Below are positions 35,084 through 44,428 of a stretch of DNA of 64,000 bases, piece by piece. The stretch lies in the NCBI RefSeq assembly GCF_900108365.1, contig NZ_FNWQ01000002.1, positions 496,001 to 560,000 of the forward strand, written 5' to 3'. The notes beneath the pieces are model-generated. The model searched no databases, was not told the DNA's origin, and worked only from the letters and a program-made list of their open reading frames with translations. The position numbers were made by a program, and so were the translations under genes. The first letter of the stretch is position 1, and each line of letters opens with the position of its first letter. This stretch comes from Chryseobacterium culicis. GTDB lineage: Bacteria > Bacteroidota > Bacteroidia > Flavobacteriales > Weeksellaceae.

Positions 35084-37282
35084 ATGCGCAGGATATTATT
35101 TATTTTACTTATTTGTCCGCTTTTTTTACAGGCACAGGATGTTTTAAGCAAATTAGAGAAGGAATACAGCCATGCATTAAATATTTCAGAACAGCTGAAT
35201 CTGGCCCCCAAATATGCGACAGCCTTATTTTTTCATGATCTTAAGCCGAAGTCTTATCAGATTTTAGAGACCAATATATCCCTTGCTGCAAAACAGGCAG
35301 ATGGAAAGTATGCTGCTATTTTATATGCAGTACAGGCCATGAATTACCGGCTGGATAACAAAACAGCCGAATGTTCGAAAAGTCTGGATCTGTCAAGGGT
35401 TTACAGCTTAAAGACAAATAGTAATGAAGCTAAAGGCTATTTTAATTACGCAAAGGGCTGGATTCTGACCCGTAATAATAAAATAACAGATGCTGTTGCT
35501 GCTTATCTCAAAGCAATCGACTATTTTGAAAACTCACCAACGACTTCCACTTTGTACGGACGATTTGGCAATACGGCAAAGGAGCTATCTGCCATTTATT
35601 CTGATCTGAATGAATATCAGCTGGAAGAAAAATACAGCAAACAGTTTCTACTGCTGGCTTCCAAACAAAATGATCCCAATCTTATCTTCGATGCCTACAT
35701 GCGGATGGGCTATGTATATGAACAAAAATATGCACAGGAGCCATCCAATACTGCATTTAGGAATAAAACGGAGCAGTATTATTTACAGGCCATTGCTACT
35801 TTCAATAAAAATAAAGATGCTATGCTTAGCAGAAACAGCCTTTCCTATGCTGCCATCAATTTAGCAAATTTATATACGGGGTTTGACAGCAATAAGGCAA
35901 TGCAATATGCACAGCTTGCTAATAAAGTAAGTTTGGAAATAGGTGATGCTATTCATATTGCTTCTTCATTTGGAATTTTAGCAGAATTGGCATTACAGAA
36001 TAAAAATTATGATTTAGCCAAGTCTTATTTCCTGAAAGCTTCTATGGAAATTGGAAAAAGCCCGGTAAGAAATCATTTGATAGAATTATCTATTCTTGAA
36101 TCTCTCTCCAGAATCAGCGAAGAGCAGGGCAATTATAAAGAAGCGCTGGCATATTATAAAAGTTATGTAGACAAATACAAAAGTGTTTATGACCAGGAAA
36201 AACTGGATGTTACCAAAAGACTGGAATCTCAGTTTGATAAAGAAAGACAGGAGCAGAAGTACATTAAGTTACAGCTGGAAAGTGATAAAAAAGCACAGGA
36301 AATTAAGTTGATCAACATCCTTCGGGCACAGCGTGAACAGGTATACAATAACTTAAAACTGGTAGAAGAAAATCAGCGTGAAAGACTGAAATTCTCAGAG
36401 CTTGAATCCGAGAAAAAGGAGCAGCAGCTTCACCTGGCAAAATTAGAAACCCAGCAAAAGAACAACGATATCAATACTTTTAAAAAGCTTTTGGCATTCA
36501 AGGAAAAGATCAATACGTACTATATCTTTTTTATTGTCTTTTTTATTGTTTTGATTCTCTTATTGCTGTATGCCTATAAACAGCGCGCAAAATCTATGAA
36601 ACAAAGAGACGAACTGCATGCTTTAGCTTTAGAAAAAGAGAAACAAAACTCGAAAATATCTACGCTTACCGCATTGCTGGAAGGGCAGGAGCAGGAGCGT
36701 GGCCGTCTTGCCCGCGATCTCCATGACGGATTGGGAGGGTTGCTTTCAGGAACGAAACACCAGTTGTCTTATCTTACTCCTCATCAGTCAGAAAATATAG
36801 AAGAAGGAATTTCAAAATCTATAGGCCAGATTGATGAAGCGGTCGAGGAGCTAAGGCGTGTAGCCCACAATTTAATGCCGGATTTATTACTGAAATATGG
36901 CTTGGAAGCCGCTATTCAGGACTTTGCCTCCCGTGTATCCAATAGCGCATTAGAAATTCATACAGAATTTATCAATTACAGTAATTCTATATCACAGGAA
37001 AAGCAGCTTATTGTTTACAGAATTATTCAGGAACTGGTTAATAATGCCATAAAGCACGCTCATACTTCCGAGATTATTGTACAGATTAGTGAAGAAGAAA
37101 ATCTGTTAAACCTTATAGTGGAGGACAACGGTAATGGTTTTGATCCTAAAAGCTTAAGTATGAGAAAAACAGCAGGTTTTCATAATATAGAAATCAGAGT
37201 TCAATTTTTAAAAGGAACGATGAATATCACCTCCGAACCTAATGTCGGTACCAGTGTAGAACTTCAAATTCCTATTCTTTAA
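35084..37282 (+). CDS. TPR-containing sensor histidine kinase (HisKA_3/NarL type)
   Basis: 732 aa from the ATG at 35084; a TTG just before it adds one residue. A signal peptide (MRRILFILLICPLFLQA) precedes a periplasmic alpha-solenoid of TPR repeats (about 20-370; for example YNYAKGWILTRNNK, ALAYYKSYVDKYKSVY). A coiled coil follows (370-475), then one membrane helix (about 477-499) and the kinase core. The HisKA_3 dimerisation motif ERGRLARDLHDGLGGLLSG places the phosphorylated His at 547. The ATPase has the N box LVNNAIKHAH and G boxes VEDNGNGFD and GFHNIEIR. It pairs with the response regulator 1 bp downstream. Signal unknown. Confidence 0.93.
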   Translation: MRRILFILLICPLFLQAQDVLSKLEKEYSHALNISEQLNLAPKYATALFFHDLKPKSYQILETNISLAAKQADGKYAAILYAVQAMNYRLDNKTAECSKSLDLSRVYSLKTNSNEAKGYFNYAKGWILTRNNKITDAVAAYLKAIDYFENSPTTSTLYGRFGNTAKELSAIYSDLNEYQLEEKYSKQFLLLASKQNDPNLIFDAYMRMGYVYEQKYAQEPSNTAFRNKTEQYYLQAIATFNKNKDAMLSRNSLSYAAINLANLYTGFDSNKAMQYAQLANKVSLEIGDAIHIASSFGILAELALQNKNYDLAKSYFLKASMEIGKSPVRNHLIELSILESLSRISEEQGNYKEALAYYKSYVDKYKSVYDQEKLDVTKRLESQFDKERQEQKYIKLQLESDKKAQEIKLINILRAQREQVYNNLKLVEENQRERLKFSELESEKKEQQLHLAKLETQQKNNDINTFKKLLAFKEKINTYYIFFIVFFIVLILLLLYAYKQRAKSMKQRDELHALALEKEKQNSKISTLTALLEGQEQERGRLARDLHDGLGGLLSGTKHQLSYLTPHQSENIEEGISKSIGQIDEAVEELRRVAHNLMPDLLLKYGLEAAIQDFASRVSNSALEIHTEFINYSNSISQEKQLIVYRIIQELVNNAIKHAHTSEIIVQISEEENLLNLIVEDNGNGFDPKSLSMRKTAGFHNIEIRVQFLKGTMNITSEPNVGTSVELQIPIL

Positions 37283-37283
37283 T

Positions 37284-37913
37284 ATGATAAAAGTAGCCAT
37301 CACAGACGATCATCCACTTCTACTAGAAGGGCTTAAAAATATTTTAGGAAACAGCAGTACCATAGATGTTGTAGATTGTTTCAGAAATGTTTCCGAAATG
37401 AATGCAGGCCTTGCAAAACAGGCGGTTGATATTTTACTGCTGGATATCAATCTGGCAGATACCAACAGTATCGAAATCATCAGGCCTGTCAAGAAAAAAT
37501 ACGGCAATCTTCAGATTATTATCCTGAGTGTTCATAATGAACTGCCTGTAATCAACAGCTCACTGGCAGAGGGGGCTTTGGGATATATACAAAAGAATGC
37601 GTCTGTTTCTGAGATTCTGGAAGGAATTACTGCCGTCTATGAAGGAAAGCGGTTTCTTTGCTCACAAACGAGGTCTGTTCTTGAGAAAAAATCAGTGGAT
37701 GGGCTCAATCATGTTCCAAAGCTGACGAGAAGGGAGAAGGAAATTCTGGGAGAAGCGGCAAAAGGTCTTACAACCAATCAAATGGCGGAAAAGCTTTTCA
37801 TCAGCCCGCATACCGTGGAAAGCCACCGGAAGAATCTGATTGAAAAGTTTCAGACCTCCAATCTTAGCTCAGCCATAAAACTGGCGATAGAATACGGTTT
37901 AATTATTGAGTAA
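37284..37913 (+). CDS. LuxR/NarL-family response regulator
   Basis: 209 aa. Residues 1-120 are a receiver domain with the acidic pair Asp8-Asp9 (ITDDHP), phospho-acceptor Asp54 (ILLLDINLAD) and Lys in YIQKNAS. Residues about 145-209 are the LuxR helix-turn-helix: LTRREKEILGEAAKGLTTNQ and ISPHTVESHRKNLIEKF. It begins 1 bp after the kinase stop, so the two form a cotranscribed two-component system. Targets are unknown. Confidence 0.95.
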   Translation: MIKVAITDDHPLLLEGLKNILGNSSTIDVVDCFRNVSEMNAGLAKQAVDILLLDINLADTNSIEIIRPVKKKYGNLQIIILSVHNELPVINSSLAEGALGYIQKNASVSEILEGITAVYEGKRFLCSQTRSVLEKKSVDGLNHVPKLTRREKEILGEAAKGLTTNQMAEKLFISPHTVESHRKNLIEKFQTSNLSSAIKLAIEYGLIIE

Positions 37914-37926
37914 AACTATATACCAC

Positions 37927-37962
37927 AAAAAGGCTGCTTACATGATGTAAACAGCCTTTTTC
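37927..37962 (+). terminator. Terminator of the two-component operon
   Basis: Arms 37927-37942 and 37946-37961 pair (AAAAAGGCTG with CAGCCTTTTT, then TTACA with TGTAA after one mismatch) over a 3-nt loop, ending in T residues. It can also serve the convergent gene at 37989. Confidence 0.8.
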
Positions 37963-37988
37963 TTATATAATCAAATAATTGGTGTGTT

Positions 37989-38558
37989 TTAATCTTTGAA
38001 TTTCAGCGCAGCCTGAAACAGGTTTTTCTTTCCTGTTAAATCATATTCGTCATTATATTCGGGCTGATACATCAGAATGAAAACGCTGCCGTTAAACTCC
38101 TTTAACGGAATGGGCTGATCTACCATGATATCATAAAATCTTGTAATCGTACGGGTAGCAGTCCATTGCTTTGCATTTCCTTTTGGGGTTTTATCAAATC
38201 GGTGATCTTTCGCATCTGTATAATACCAATAGGATGGCGCAGAATCCATCAGAAACATTTCTTTATCCTTATTGTAAAGCTCCTCTGCCATCCCTGTATT
38301 CTGGAACCACTGAACCTCTTCTGTGCCTAAAAGTCCCAGCGCTCCTGCATAGATATCCTTATTTGTAGTGGCACCCACTAAAAACCCTTCCAGATTGACA
38401 GCAGTAATTTCGAACTGAAAAGTTGATTTCTTCAGTTCATAAACATCATTCACCGGCTCAATTACTTTTCCGTCCTGTTTTACAACCACTTTTAAAGATT
38501 GTGCAAAAGCCATAAAACTCAGTAAACAGAAAAGAAGGGTCAAACTTAATTTTTTCAT
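37989..38558 (-). CDS. Secreted hypothetical protein
   Basis: 189 aa with a signal peptide (MKKLSLTLLFCLLSFMAFAQ). The mature part is a compact beta-rich domain of about 170 residues with several aromatic clusters (APSYWYYTDAK, ITRFYDIMVDQPIPL, VFILMYQPEYND). There are no cysteines in the mature part, no lipobox and no T9SS tail, so it is probably periplasmic. I do not recognise the family. A TATCTTTG -7 box lies 24 bp upstream. The next minus-strand gene starts further upstream and is probably separate. Confidence 0.75.
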   Translation of the reverse strand: MKKLSLTLLFCLLSFMAFAQSLKVVVKQDGKVIEPVNDVYELKKSTFQFEITAVNLEGFLVGATTNKDIYAGALGLLGTEEVQWFQNTGMAEELYNKDKEMFLMDSAPSYWYYTDAKDHRFDKTPKGNAKQWTATRTITRFYDIMVDQPIPLKEFNGSVFILMYQPEYNDEYDLTGKKNLFQAALKFKD

Positions 38559-38581
38559 TGTATCTCTTTAAATAATTGCCG

Positions 38582-38589
38582 CAAAGATA
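38582..38589 (-). promoter_or_regulatory. -7 box of the secreted protein gene
   Basis: Reads TATCTTTG on the minus strand, 24 bp upstream of the ATG at 38558. No -33 TTG at the proper distance. Confidence 0.5.
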
Positions 38590-38656
38590 TTGGACTTTAT
38601 CCCCATAAACACTGGCTGGTTTCAGGGGTTTTTAAATGGATTTCAATATGGATTTT

Positions 38657-39730
38657 TTAAAACAGATTAGCCTTCAACTGGATTTTGATATAAGCTGTTT
38701 TCCGGCTTTTACCGGAGACCGGAGAAGAATTAACAGGATAGACTTCCGCATAGAAGGTGTCATTATCTGTCCAGAATGCTTTTGTATCATCGGCTATTTT
38801 GAAGTTGGTGAAATTCACATACAACAGATTATCCTGTTTCTTTGTTTGTGGAAAATATTTGTAAATAACGAAATCGCTTCCCACATCGTTATTGGACGAA
38901 ACAAAGGTAACCCAGCCTTTAGAAGGAAGTATCTGTGGATAGCCTTCTGTACTCAGCTCAAACATCACTGCGTTTTTTAAACTGAAAAAAGAATAATAGG
39001 AATCCATAACTTCATCAGAATTTTCTTTGAATACTTCAAGATTTAAATAGGATGATCTTCCTATATATTCATTGGCAAGCGGCCCGGTTTCTGTAGAAAC
39101 GCTTTCGTGTTGTGTAATCATCTCTTCCCGGCCATTTTCTTTGTATACCCAATGATTATCCTGCAATTGTATACTCGGATTTTTTACCAGTCTTTCACCG
39201 ATTTGTTTTTTAGAATTAGCTTTAAATTCCTGTTCTGAAATCTCCGTAATCGTTCCAAATTTCTTAAAGGATTTATTCTTCAAATCATCAGATTGTTTAA
39301 ATGTGCTGCTTCGGATCTCATAAAGATCTGCTCCTTTTAGCGTAAGCTCATATGCAGGAGTAAATTCCGATTTCAGGACAAATGCTTCAATACTGTTCGA
39401 AATGTTGTTATTAATGCTGTAGTGAATGGAGTAGAAGTCTTCAAACTCTTCGAATCCGTAATAATTATCGAGTTTATGATAAGCCATTTTCAGATGGGCT
39501 GCTTCTTTATGCGGGGCCACAAAAAACTGTACGGAATCTTTATTGGTCAATAACTGAAATGGTACTTCCAGTACATTATCCACACCTTTTACTTTTTTGA
39601 AATCGGATAATGTTACAGACTTTTGCATAACTTCAGTTTCTGCTTTGTTCTTCTCTGAGGTTTTATTCTGCTCATTGCATCCCGCCAGAACCACCATTGA
39701 GGATAGAAAGAATTGATGGATGATTTTCAT
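38657..39730 (-). CDS. Lipoprotein, hypothetical
   Basis: 357 aa from the ATG at 39730, which starts a lipoprotein signal (MKIIHQFFLSSMVVLAGC, Cys18); an upstream in-frame start at 39778 adds 16 residues without signal character. The residues after the Cys are NEQNK, not strongly acidic, so surface export is uncertain. The mature protein is mixed alpha/beta with no motif I recognise. It is divergent from another lipoprotein gene at 39889. Confidence 0.75.
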   Translation of the reverse strand: MKIIHQFFLSSMVVLAGCNEQNKTSEKNKAETEVMQKSVTLSDFKKVKGVDNVLEVPFQLLTNKDSVQFFVAPHKEAAHLKMAYHKLDNYYGFEEFEDFYSIHYSINNNISNSIEAFVLKSEFTPAYELTLKGADLYEIRSSTFKQSDDLKNKSFKKFGTITEISEQEFKANSKKQIGERLVKNPSIQLQDNHWVYKENGREEMITQHESVSTETGPLANEYIGRSSYLNLEVFKENSDEVMDSYYSFFSLKNAVMFELSTEGYPQILPSKGWVTFVSSNNDVGSDFVIYKYFPQTKKQDNLLYVNFTNFKIADDTKAFWTDNDTFYAEVYPVNSSPVSGKSRKTAYIKIQLKANLF

Positions 39731-39888
39731 TTTTATATTTTTGCCAAATGTATAAGTATTCAGCCCGGCAGCCAACAAAACACCTGAATATGCGGAATAA
39801 ATGGCTGAAAACAGGGATATATGAAGTGGCAGAATTTGAACAATTTTACAAAAACGATAAACCTCTTACTGTAATTTATTTATAAAAA

Positions 39889-40452
39889 ATGAAAAACTTA
39901 ATAATCAGCCTGTCTGTGGTGGCCGTCTTAGTGGCATCCTGTTCTCCTGCCACAGACAAAAAAGTGGAAAAAAATACTTCTGCAGATACTAAAAAAGAAG
40001 CTGCAGCATCTGCTGCCGAGCCAGAGAAGAATGATCCGGCAACAGTAGAAATACCGGCAGATTTTTCAAAGCTGGTTCCCATTGATCTGCTGAATACTAA
40101 AAGCACCAATGTATATGATAAGTATGGCATAGAATTCTCCGGAAACTGTTATTCTTGTGATCTGGCAAGCCTTTCTATAACAAAAAAGCAGATCAGATGG
40201 ACGAATGTATGTGATGAAAAAGATACTTTTGAAATAGATGAATTTTCCTATTCTAATGAAGGAAAGAAAACGATCTTTAAAACACAGGAAAGAACTTACA
40301 TCATAACCCAAATAGACAAAGCACCTGTCTATGAGCTTGTCATAGAAGGTAAAAAGCTTGATTTAAAAAATAAAAGGATTTCCAGGTATTTTACCACCGA
40401 GAAAGCGCTGCCTTTTTTTACAGAACATGATTGCGGAGATTTTGAGGGATAG
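39889..40452 (+). CDS. Lipoprotein, hypothetical
   Basis: 187 aa with lipoprotein signal MKNLIISLSVVAVLVASC (Cys18), then a 40-residue Lys/Ala/Glu-rich linker. The globular part (about 60-187) has four cysteines, including a CYSC pair (GNCYSCDLAS), NVCDEK and HDCGDF, which could form disulfides or a metal site. Function unknown. A strong palindromic terminator separates it from convergent infC. Confidence 0.75.
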   Translation: MKNLIISLSVVAVLVASCSPATDKKVEKNTSADTKKEAAASAAEPEKNDPATVEIPADFSKLVPIDLLNTKSTNVYDKYGIEFSGNCYSCDLASLSITKKQIRWTNVCDEKDTFEIDEFSYSNEGKKTIFKTQERTYIITQIDKAPVYELVIEGKKLDLKNKRISRYFTTEKALPFFTEHDCGDFEG

Positions 40453-40490
40453 CGGTAGCGTAGTCCTTAATAATATTTTACTGAATTTAA

Positions 40491-40528
40491 TATAAAAAAG
40501 CCTCAAATTACTTTGAGGCTTTTTTATA
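40491..40528. terminator. Bidirectional terminator
   Basis: Arms 40491-40507 and 40512-40528 are 17-bp perfect complements containing AAGCCTCAAA, with loop TTAC. It serves the lipoprotein gene (plus) and infC (minus), whose stop lies 18 bp away. Confidence 0.9.
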
Positions 40529-40545
40529 TTAAAATAATGACTTAA

Positions 40546-41106
40546 TTATTTTGCTGGTTTTTTAGGACTCATCATCATAATCATCCTTTTTCCTTCAAGT
40601 TTAGGAAGCTGGTCTACTTTACCTACGTGCTCAAGTTCCTGAGCAAGTTTTAAAAGCAAAATTTCTCCCTGATCCTTAAAGATAATCGAACGTCCCTTAA
40701 AAAATACGTAGGTCTTTAATTTCGAACCTTCTTCAAGGAATTTTTCAGCATGCTTCTTCTTGAATTCGTAATCATGGTCGTCTGTCTGAGGTCCGAAACG
40801 GATCTCTTTTACCACCACTTTTACCTGCTTAGCTTTAAGTTCCTTTTGTTTTTTCTTTTGCTCGTATAAGAATTTCTTGTATTCTAATACTCTCGCAATA
40901 AAAGGTTCTGCTTTATCAGAAATTACTACTAAATCCAATTCCTGTTCTGCAGCAATCTGTCTTGCCTTGTCAATTGGATAAATTCCTGGCTCTACGTTAT
41001 CGCCCACCAAACGAAGCTCTCTCACACGAATTTTATCGTTGATCAAGTGTAAGTCCTCTTGTACCGGACGTCTTTGTGGGCCCCTGTTGTTAAATCTTTG
41101 TGCTAT
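40546..41106 (-). CDS. infC: Translation initiation factor IF-3, AUA start
   Basis: 186 aa if translation begins at the ATA codon at 41104-41106. IF-3 binds the 30S subunit, checks the start codon and blocks premature 50S joining. The N-terminal domain ([21 protein letters not shown]...) and C-terminal domain ([20 protein letters not shown]...) are both complete. No ATG or GTG occurs in frame; the TTG at 41044-41046 falls inside the conserved LHLINDK block and would cut off [19 protein letters not shown], a basic N-terminus normal for this family. An in-frame TAA lies five codons before the ATA. IF-3 genes in other bacteria use AUU to autoregulate. Confidence 0.9.
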   Translation of the reverse strand: MAQRFNNRGPQRRPVQEDLHLINDKIRVRELRLVGDNVEPGIYPIDKARQIAAEQELDLVVISDKAEPFIARVLEYKKFLYEQKKKQKELKAKQVKVVVKEIRFGPQTDDHDYEFKKKHAEKFLEEGSKLKTYVFFKGRSIIFKDQGEILLLKLAQELEHVGKVDQLPKLEGKRMIMMMSPKKPAK

Positions 41107-41208
41107 TGTATTATAATTTTATTGGTTAATTACTTAATTTAATTGATTCAAATATTAAAATTGAAGATTTTACTAATTCTTTACTCTTTGAATCTTTTTA
41201 TTTAAAAT

Positions 41209-43128
41209 TTAGATTGCCGCTTCTTTTTTGAAGTAAGCAACAAAATCCTCCATCTTCATGACTCCAAGATCTCCTTCACCACGTCTTCTTACAGAAATCG
41301 TGCCTTCTTTTTCTTCATTTTCTCCTACAACAAGCATGAAAGGAATTTTATTCAATTCCGCATCACGGATCTTTTTACCTGTCTTCTCGTTTCTGTCATC
41401 AATCTGACCGCTAATATCGTGATTTTCCAAAAATTGTGAAACTTTTTTTGAATAATCTACATATTTTTCACTGATCGGTAGAATAATAAACTGATCAGGG
41501 CTTAGCCACAATGGGAAATCACCAGCCGTATTTTCCAGGAGGATAGCAATGAAGCGCTCCATAGAACCAAATGGTGCTCTGTGGATCATCACCGGTCTGT
41601 GCTTTTCATTGTCGTTTCCGATGTAATGAAGATCAAATCTTTCCGGAAGGTTATAATCTACCTGAATGGTTCCAAGCTGCCATTTTCTTCCTAAAGCATC
41701 CTTCACCATGAAATCAAGCTTAGGACCATAGAATGCTGCTTCTCCGTATTCTACTACTGTTTTTAAACCTTTCTTCTGAGCTGCATTGATAATTGCACTT
41801 TCTGCTTTTTCCCAGTTTTCATCAGAACCGATATACTTTTGTTTGTTTTCTGGATCTCTTAATGATACCTGAGTCACAAAGTCTTCAAAACCTAAAGATT
41901 TGAATACATAAAGCGTAAGGTCAATTACCTTTTCAAATTCTTCAGAAAGCTGATCCGGAGTACAGAAAAGGTGGGCATCATCCTGAGTAAATCCACGAAC
42001 TCTTGTTAATCCGTGAAGCTCTCCACTCTGCTCATATCTGTACACTGTTCCGAATTCTGCATATCTTTTAGGCAGATCCCTGTAGCTCCATTGTGAAGTT
42101 TTGTAAATTTCACAGTGGTGAGGGCAGTTCATCGGCTTCAGCAGGAATTCTTCTCCTTCATTCGGCGTTTTGATCGGCTGGAAGCTGTCTTCCCCATATT
42201 TATCCCAGTGTCCTGAAGTTACATATAATTCTTTTGCCCCGATGTGCGGAGACATTACAAACTCATAGCCTCCTTTTTTCTGAGCATCAGAAAGGAAATT
42301 CTCCAGTTTTCTTCTTAAAGCAGTTCCTTTTGGCAGCCAAAGTGGTAATCCGGCTCCTACTTTTTCAGAGAATGCAAAAATTCCAAGCTCTTTACCTAAT
42401 TTTCTGTGGTCTCTTCTTTTAGCTTCTTCTAACCTTTCAAGATATTCAGTTAGGTCTTTCTGTTTAGGGAAAGAAATACCGTATACTCTTGTTAACTGAG
42501 GATTTTTTTCATTTCCTCTCCAGTAAGCTCCTGCTGCATTTAATATTTTAACCGCCTTTACGATTCCGGTATTCGGAATGTGACCGCCGCGGCATAAATC
42601 TGTAAAGTTATCATGTGTTACAAAAGTGATTTCCCCATCATTAAGATTAGAGATCAGTTCCACTTTGTAAGGGTTGTCTGCATATGTTTTTAAAGCATCT
42701 TCTTTAGAAACCGGGTAAAGAGAGAAGGTGGAACCTTTCTTTGCGTTTTCTAAGATCTTTTTTTCAATCTTTTCGAAATCTTTTTCAGATAAGCTTTCAT
42801 CCCCGAAATCTACATCATAGTAGAACCCGCTTTCAATGGCAGGACCAATCGTCAACTTAGCATTAGGATAAAACTCAAGGATTGCCTGCGCCAAAAGGTG
42901 GGCAGAAGAGTGCCAGAAAGCCTTCTTTCCGAGATCATCATTCCAGGTCAAAAGCTGTACCGTTGAATCCGTGGTTATAGGTGTGGTTGTTTCTACTTGT
43001 TTGTCATTAACAATTGCGGAAATGGTGTTTCTAGCCAATCCCTCGCTTATAGATTTTGCCACATCTAGCGGAGTCACTGCTCCTTCGAATTCTTTGACAC
43101 TATTGTCTGGAAGTGTAATTTTTATCAT
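41209..43128 (-). CDS. thrS: Threonyl-tRNA synthetase
   Basis: 639 aa, full length, class II. Residues 1-60 are the TGS domain, about 65-225 the editing and SAD region ([18 protein letters not shown] with the His motif, RGGHIPNTG), about 240-530 the catalytic core, and 540-639 the anticodon-binding domain. The zinc ligands lie in [11 protein letters not shown] (Cys), and in DDAHLFC and MIHRAPFG (His). Motif 2 is [13 protein letters not shown]. It lies 102 bp upstream of infC on the same strand, the usual order. A TATTTTTG -7 box precedes it. Confidence 0.98.
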   Translation of the reverse strand: MIKITLPDNSVKEFEGAVTPLDVAKSISEGLARNTISAIVNDKQVETTTPITTDSTVQLLTWNDDLGKKAFWHSSAHLLAQAILEFYPNAKLTIGPAIESGFYYDVDFGDESLSEKDFEKIEKKILENAKKGSTFSLYPVSKEDALKTYADNPYKVELISNLNDGEITFVTHDNFTDLCRGGHIPNTGIVKAVKILNAAGAYWRGNEKNPQLTRVYGISFPKQKDLTEYLERLEEAKRRDHRKLGKELGIFAFSEKVGAGLPLWLPKGTALRRKLENFLSDAQKKGGYEFVMSPHIGAKELYVTSGHWDKYGEDSFQPIKTPNEGEEFLLKPMNCPHHCEIYKTSQWSYRDLPKRYAEFGTVYRYEQSGELHGLTRVRGFTQDDAHLFCTPDQLSEEFEKVIDLTLYVFKSLGFEDFVTQVSLRDPENKQKYIGSDENWEKAESAIINAAQKKGLKTVVEYGEAAFYGPKLDFMVKDALGRKWQLGTIQVDYNLPERFDLHYIGNDNEKHRPVMIHRAPFGSMERFIAILLENTAGDFPLWLSPDQFIILPISEKYVDYSKKVSQFLENHDISGQIDDRNEKTGKKIRDAELNKIPFMLVVGENEEKEGTISVRRRGEGDLGVMKMEDFVAYFKKEAAI

Positions 43129-43152
43129 TGTTTACTAAGAAATTTTAAGATG

Positions 43153-43160
43153 CAAAAATA
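43153..43160 (-). promoter_or_regulatory. -7 box for thrS-infC
   Basis: Reads TATTTTTG then CA on the minus strand, 24 bp upstream of the thrS start. No good -33 element; it overlaps the promoter area of the divergent DUF4932 gene. Confidence 0.5.
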
Positions 43161-43219
43161 CGGAATTTTTAGATAAAATACTATATTAGCCTATATTTAG
43201 AATGAGAATTAATATTAAA

Positions 43220-44407
43220 ATGAAAAAGTTAGTCGTGGTTTTTGCCTTACTGAATACAGCATTTGGTTTTTCGCAAACAGGTTCTTCCACATTTTCTGTT
43301 ACTTACAATAAAAATATCGAGACTTATTTTCTGGCGGAAATCCTATCTGCAGAGCACAGAAAAAATAATAAAGATTTTGAGCTTTATAAGATCAAAGAAT
43401 GTTCGGCATATCAGCCTGTTGTAAAGAACGCACTGGAGAAATACAGCTACTTGAAAAATTCTGAAATTGCTGTTGAAACAGCAAAACTCAATGATCTTTT
43501 GATGGAAAAATACGGATCCGGAAATGATGTGCTCATGAAACCTCTGATGTATCATAAAGAATTTCCGGATCTGAAATGGATGAATGATTATCATTTTGAA
43601 AACACTCATCTTACAAAAGAACAAAATAGAGAAGCAACAGATTTAATTAAAAATTATCTTTCAGAACTTGCAAAATTCTACATTAAGGAGGATCTCGGGC
43701 GGTTTTTTAAAGATAATGAAAATTTCTACAAAGGAGGAATAGCGGAATACAGCAGACAGATCCCTGAAGGATTTACGAAAGCCATGGAACAGTTTTATGG
43801 TGAACGTTTTAATTCCTATACGATCATTATTTCCCCAATGATGATGTGGCCCATTGAAGATAATGAAGGAAGAGGAATTGGCACCCATGTTATATTACCC
43901 TCCGGACAACAGAATATTTATGAGATTGCAAGTCCTTTTGTAAGGGTACAGAAACCTGGAGAATTCGGCTATGATCATCAGTTTCAGGCACGGTTTCTGA
44001 GTGTTCATGAATTTGGACATTCATTTGTTAATAAAGAAGTCAATCGTCATAAAGATAAGCTTACAAAGTTTAAAGATTTATTTGAAAAGTCAAAATTAAA
44101 GGAAACGATGATCAAAACCGGAGGATACGGAGATTATCTGACCTGTGTTGCTGAGCATTTGGTACGACTGGGCGAGATTGAAACTGCCAGAATTCAAAAA
44201 GATGATCAAAGGCTGGAAAGGCTTAAGGACTATCATTTGAAAAATAATTTTATTTTTCTTCCACTCTTGGAGGAAAAAATAAAAGAATATAACTCTGACA
44301 GAAAAAAATATAAAACATTTGGAGAGTTCATCCCCAAACTGCTTCAGGTCTTTGAAAACAGTTCAGTGTCATTTATTGATAATGAACTTGATAAAATAAA
44401 AAAATAA
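43220..44407 (+). CDS. Secreted DUF4932 protein, probable zinc metalloprotease
   Basis: 395 aa from the ATG at 43220, which begins a signal peptide (MKKLVVVFALLNTAFGFSQ); the ATG at 43202 adds six residues. Residues about 255-275 contain SVHEFGHSFVN, an HExxH zinc-binding motif, and a possible third ligand lies about 55 residues on in CVAEHLVR. The rest is helical and matches my recollection of DUF4932. Proteolysis is inferred from the zincin motif only; substrate unknown. It lies 21 bp upstream of an M19 dipeptidase gene, so the two may act together on peptides, although the dipeptidase lacks a signal peptide. Confidence 0.75.
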   Translation: MKKLVVVFALLNTAFGFSQTGSSTFSVTYNKNIETYFLAEILSAEHRKNNKDFELYKIKECSAYQPVVKNALEKYSYLKNSEIAVETAKLNDLLMEKYGSGNDVLMKPLMYHKEFPDLKWMNDYHFENTHLTKEQNREATDLIKNYLSELAKFYIKEDLGRFFKDNENFYKGGIAEYSRQIPEGFTKAMEQFYGERFNSYTIIISPMMMWPIEDNEGRGIGTHVILPSGQQNIYEIASPFVRVQKPGEFGYDHQFQARFLSVHEFGHSFVNKEVNRHKDKLTKFKDLFEKSKLKETMIKTGGYGDYLTCVAEHLVRLGEIETARIQKDDQRLERLKDYHLKNNFIFLPLLEEKIKEYNSDRKKYKTFGEFIPKLLQVFENSSVSFIDNELDKIKK

Positions 44408-44428
44408 AAATTCCAATATTACAATACA

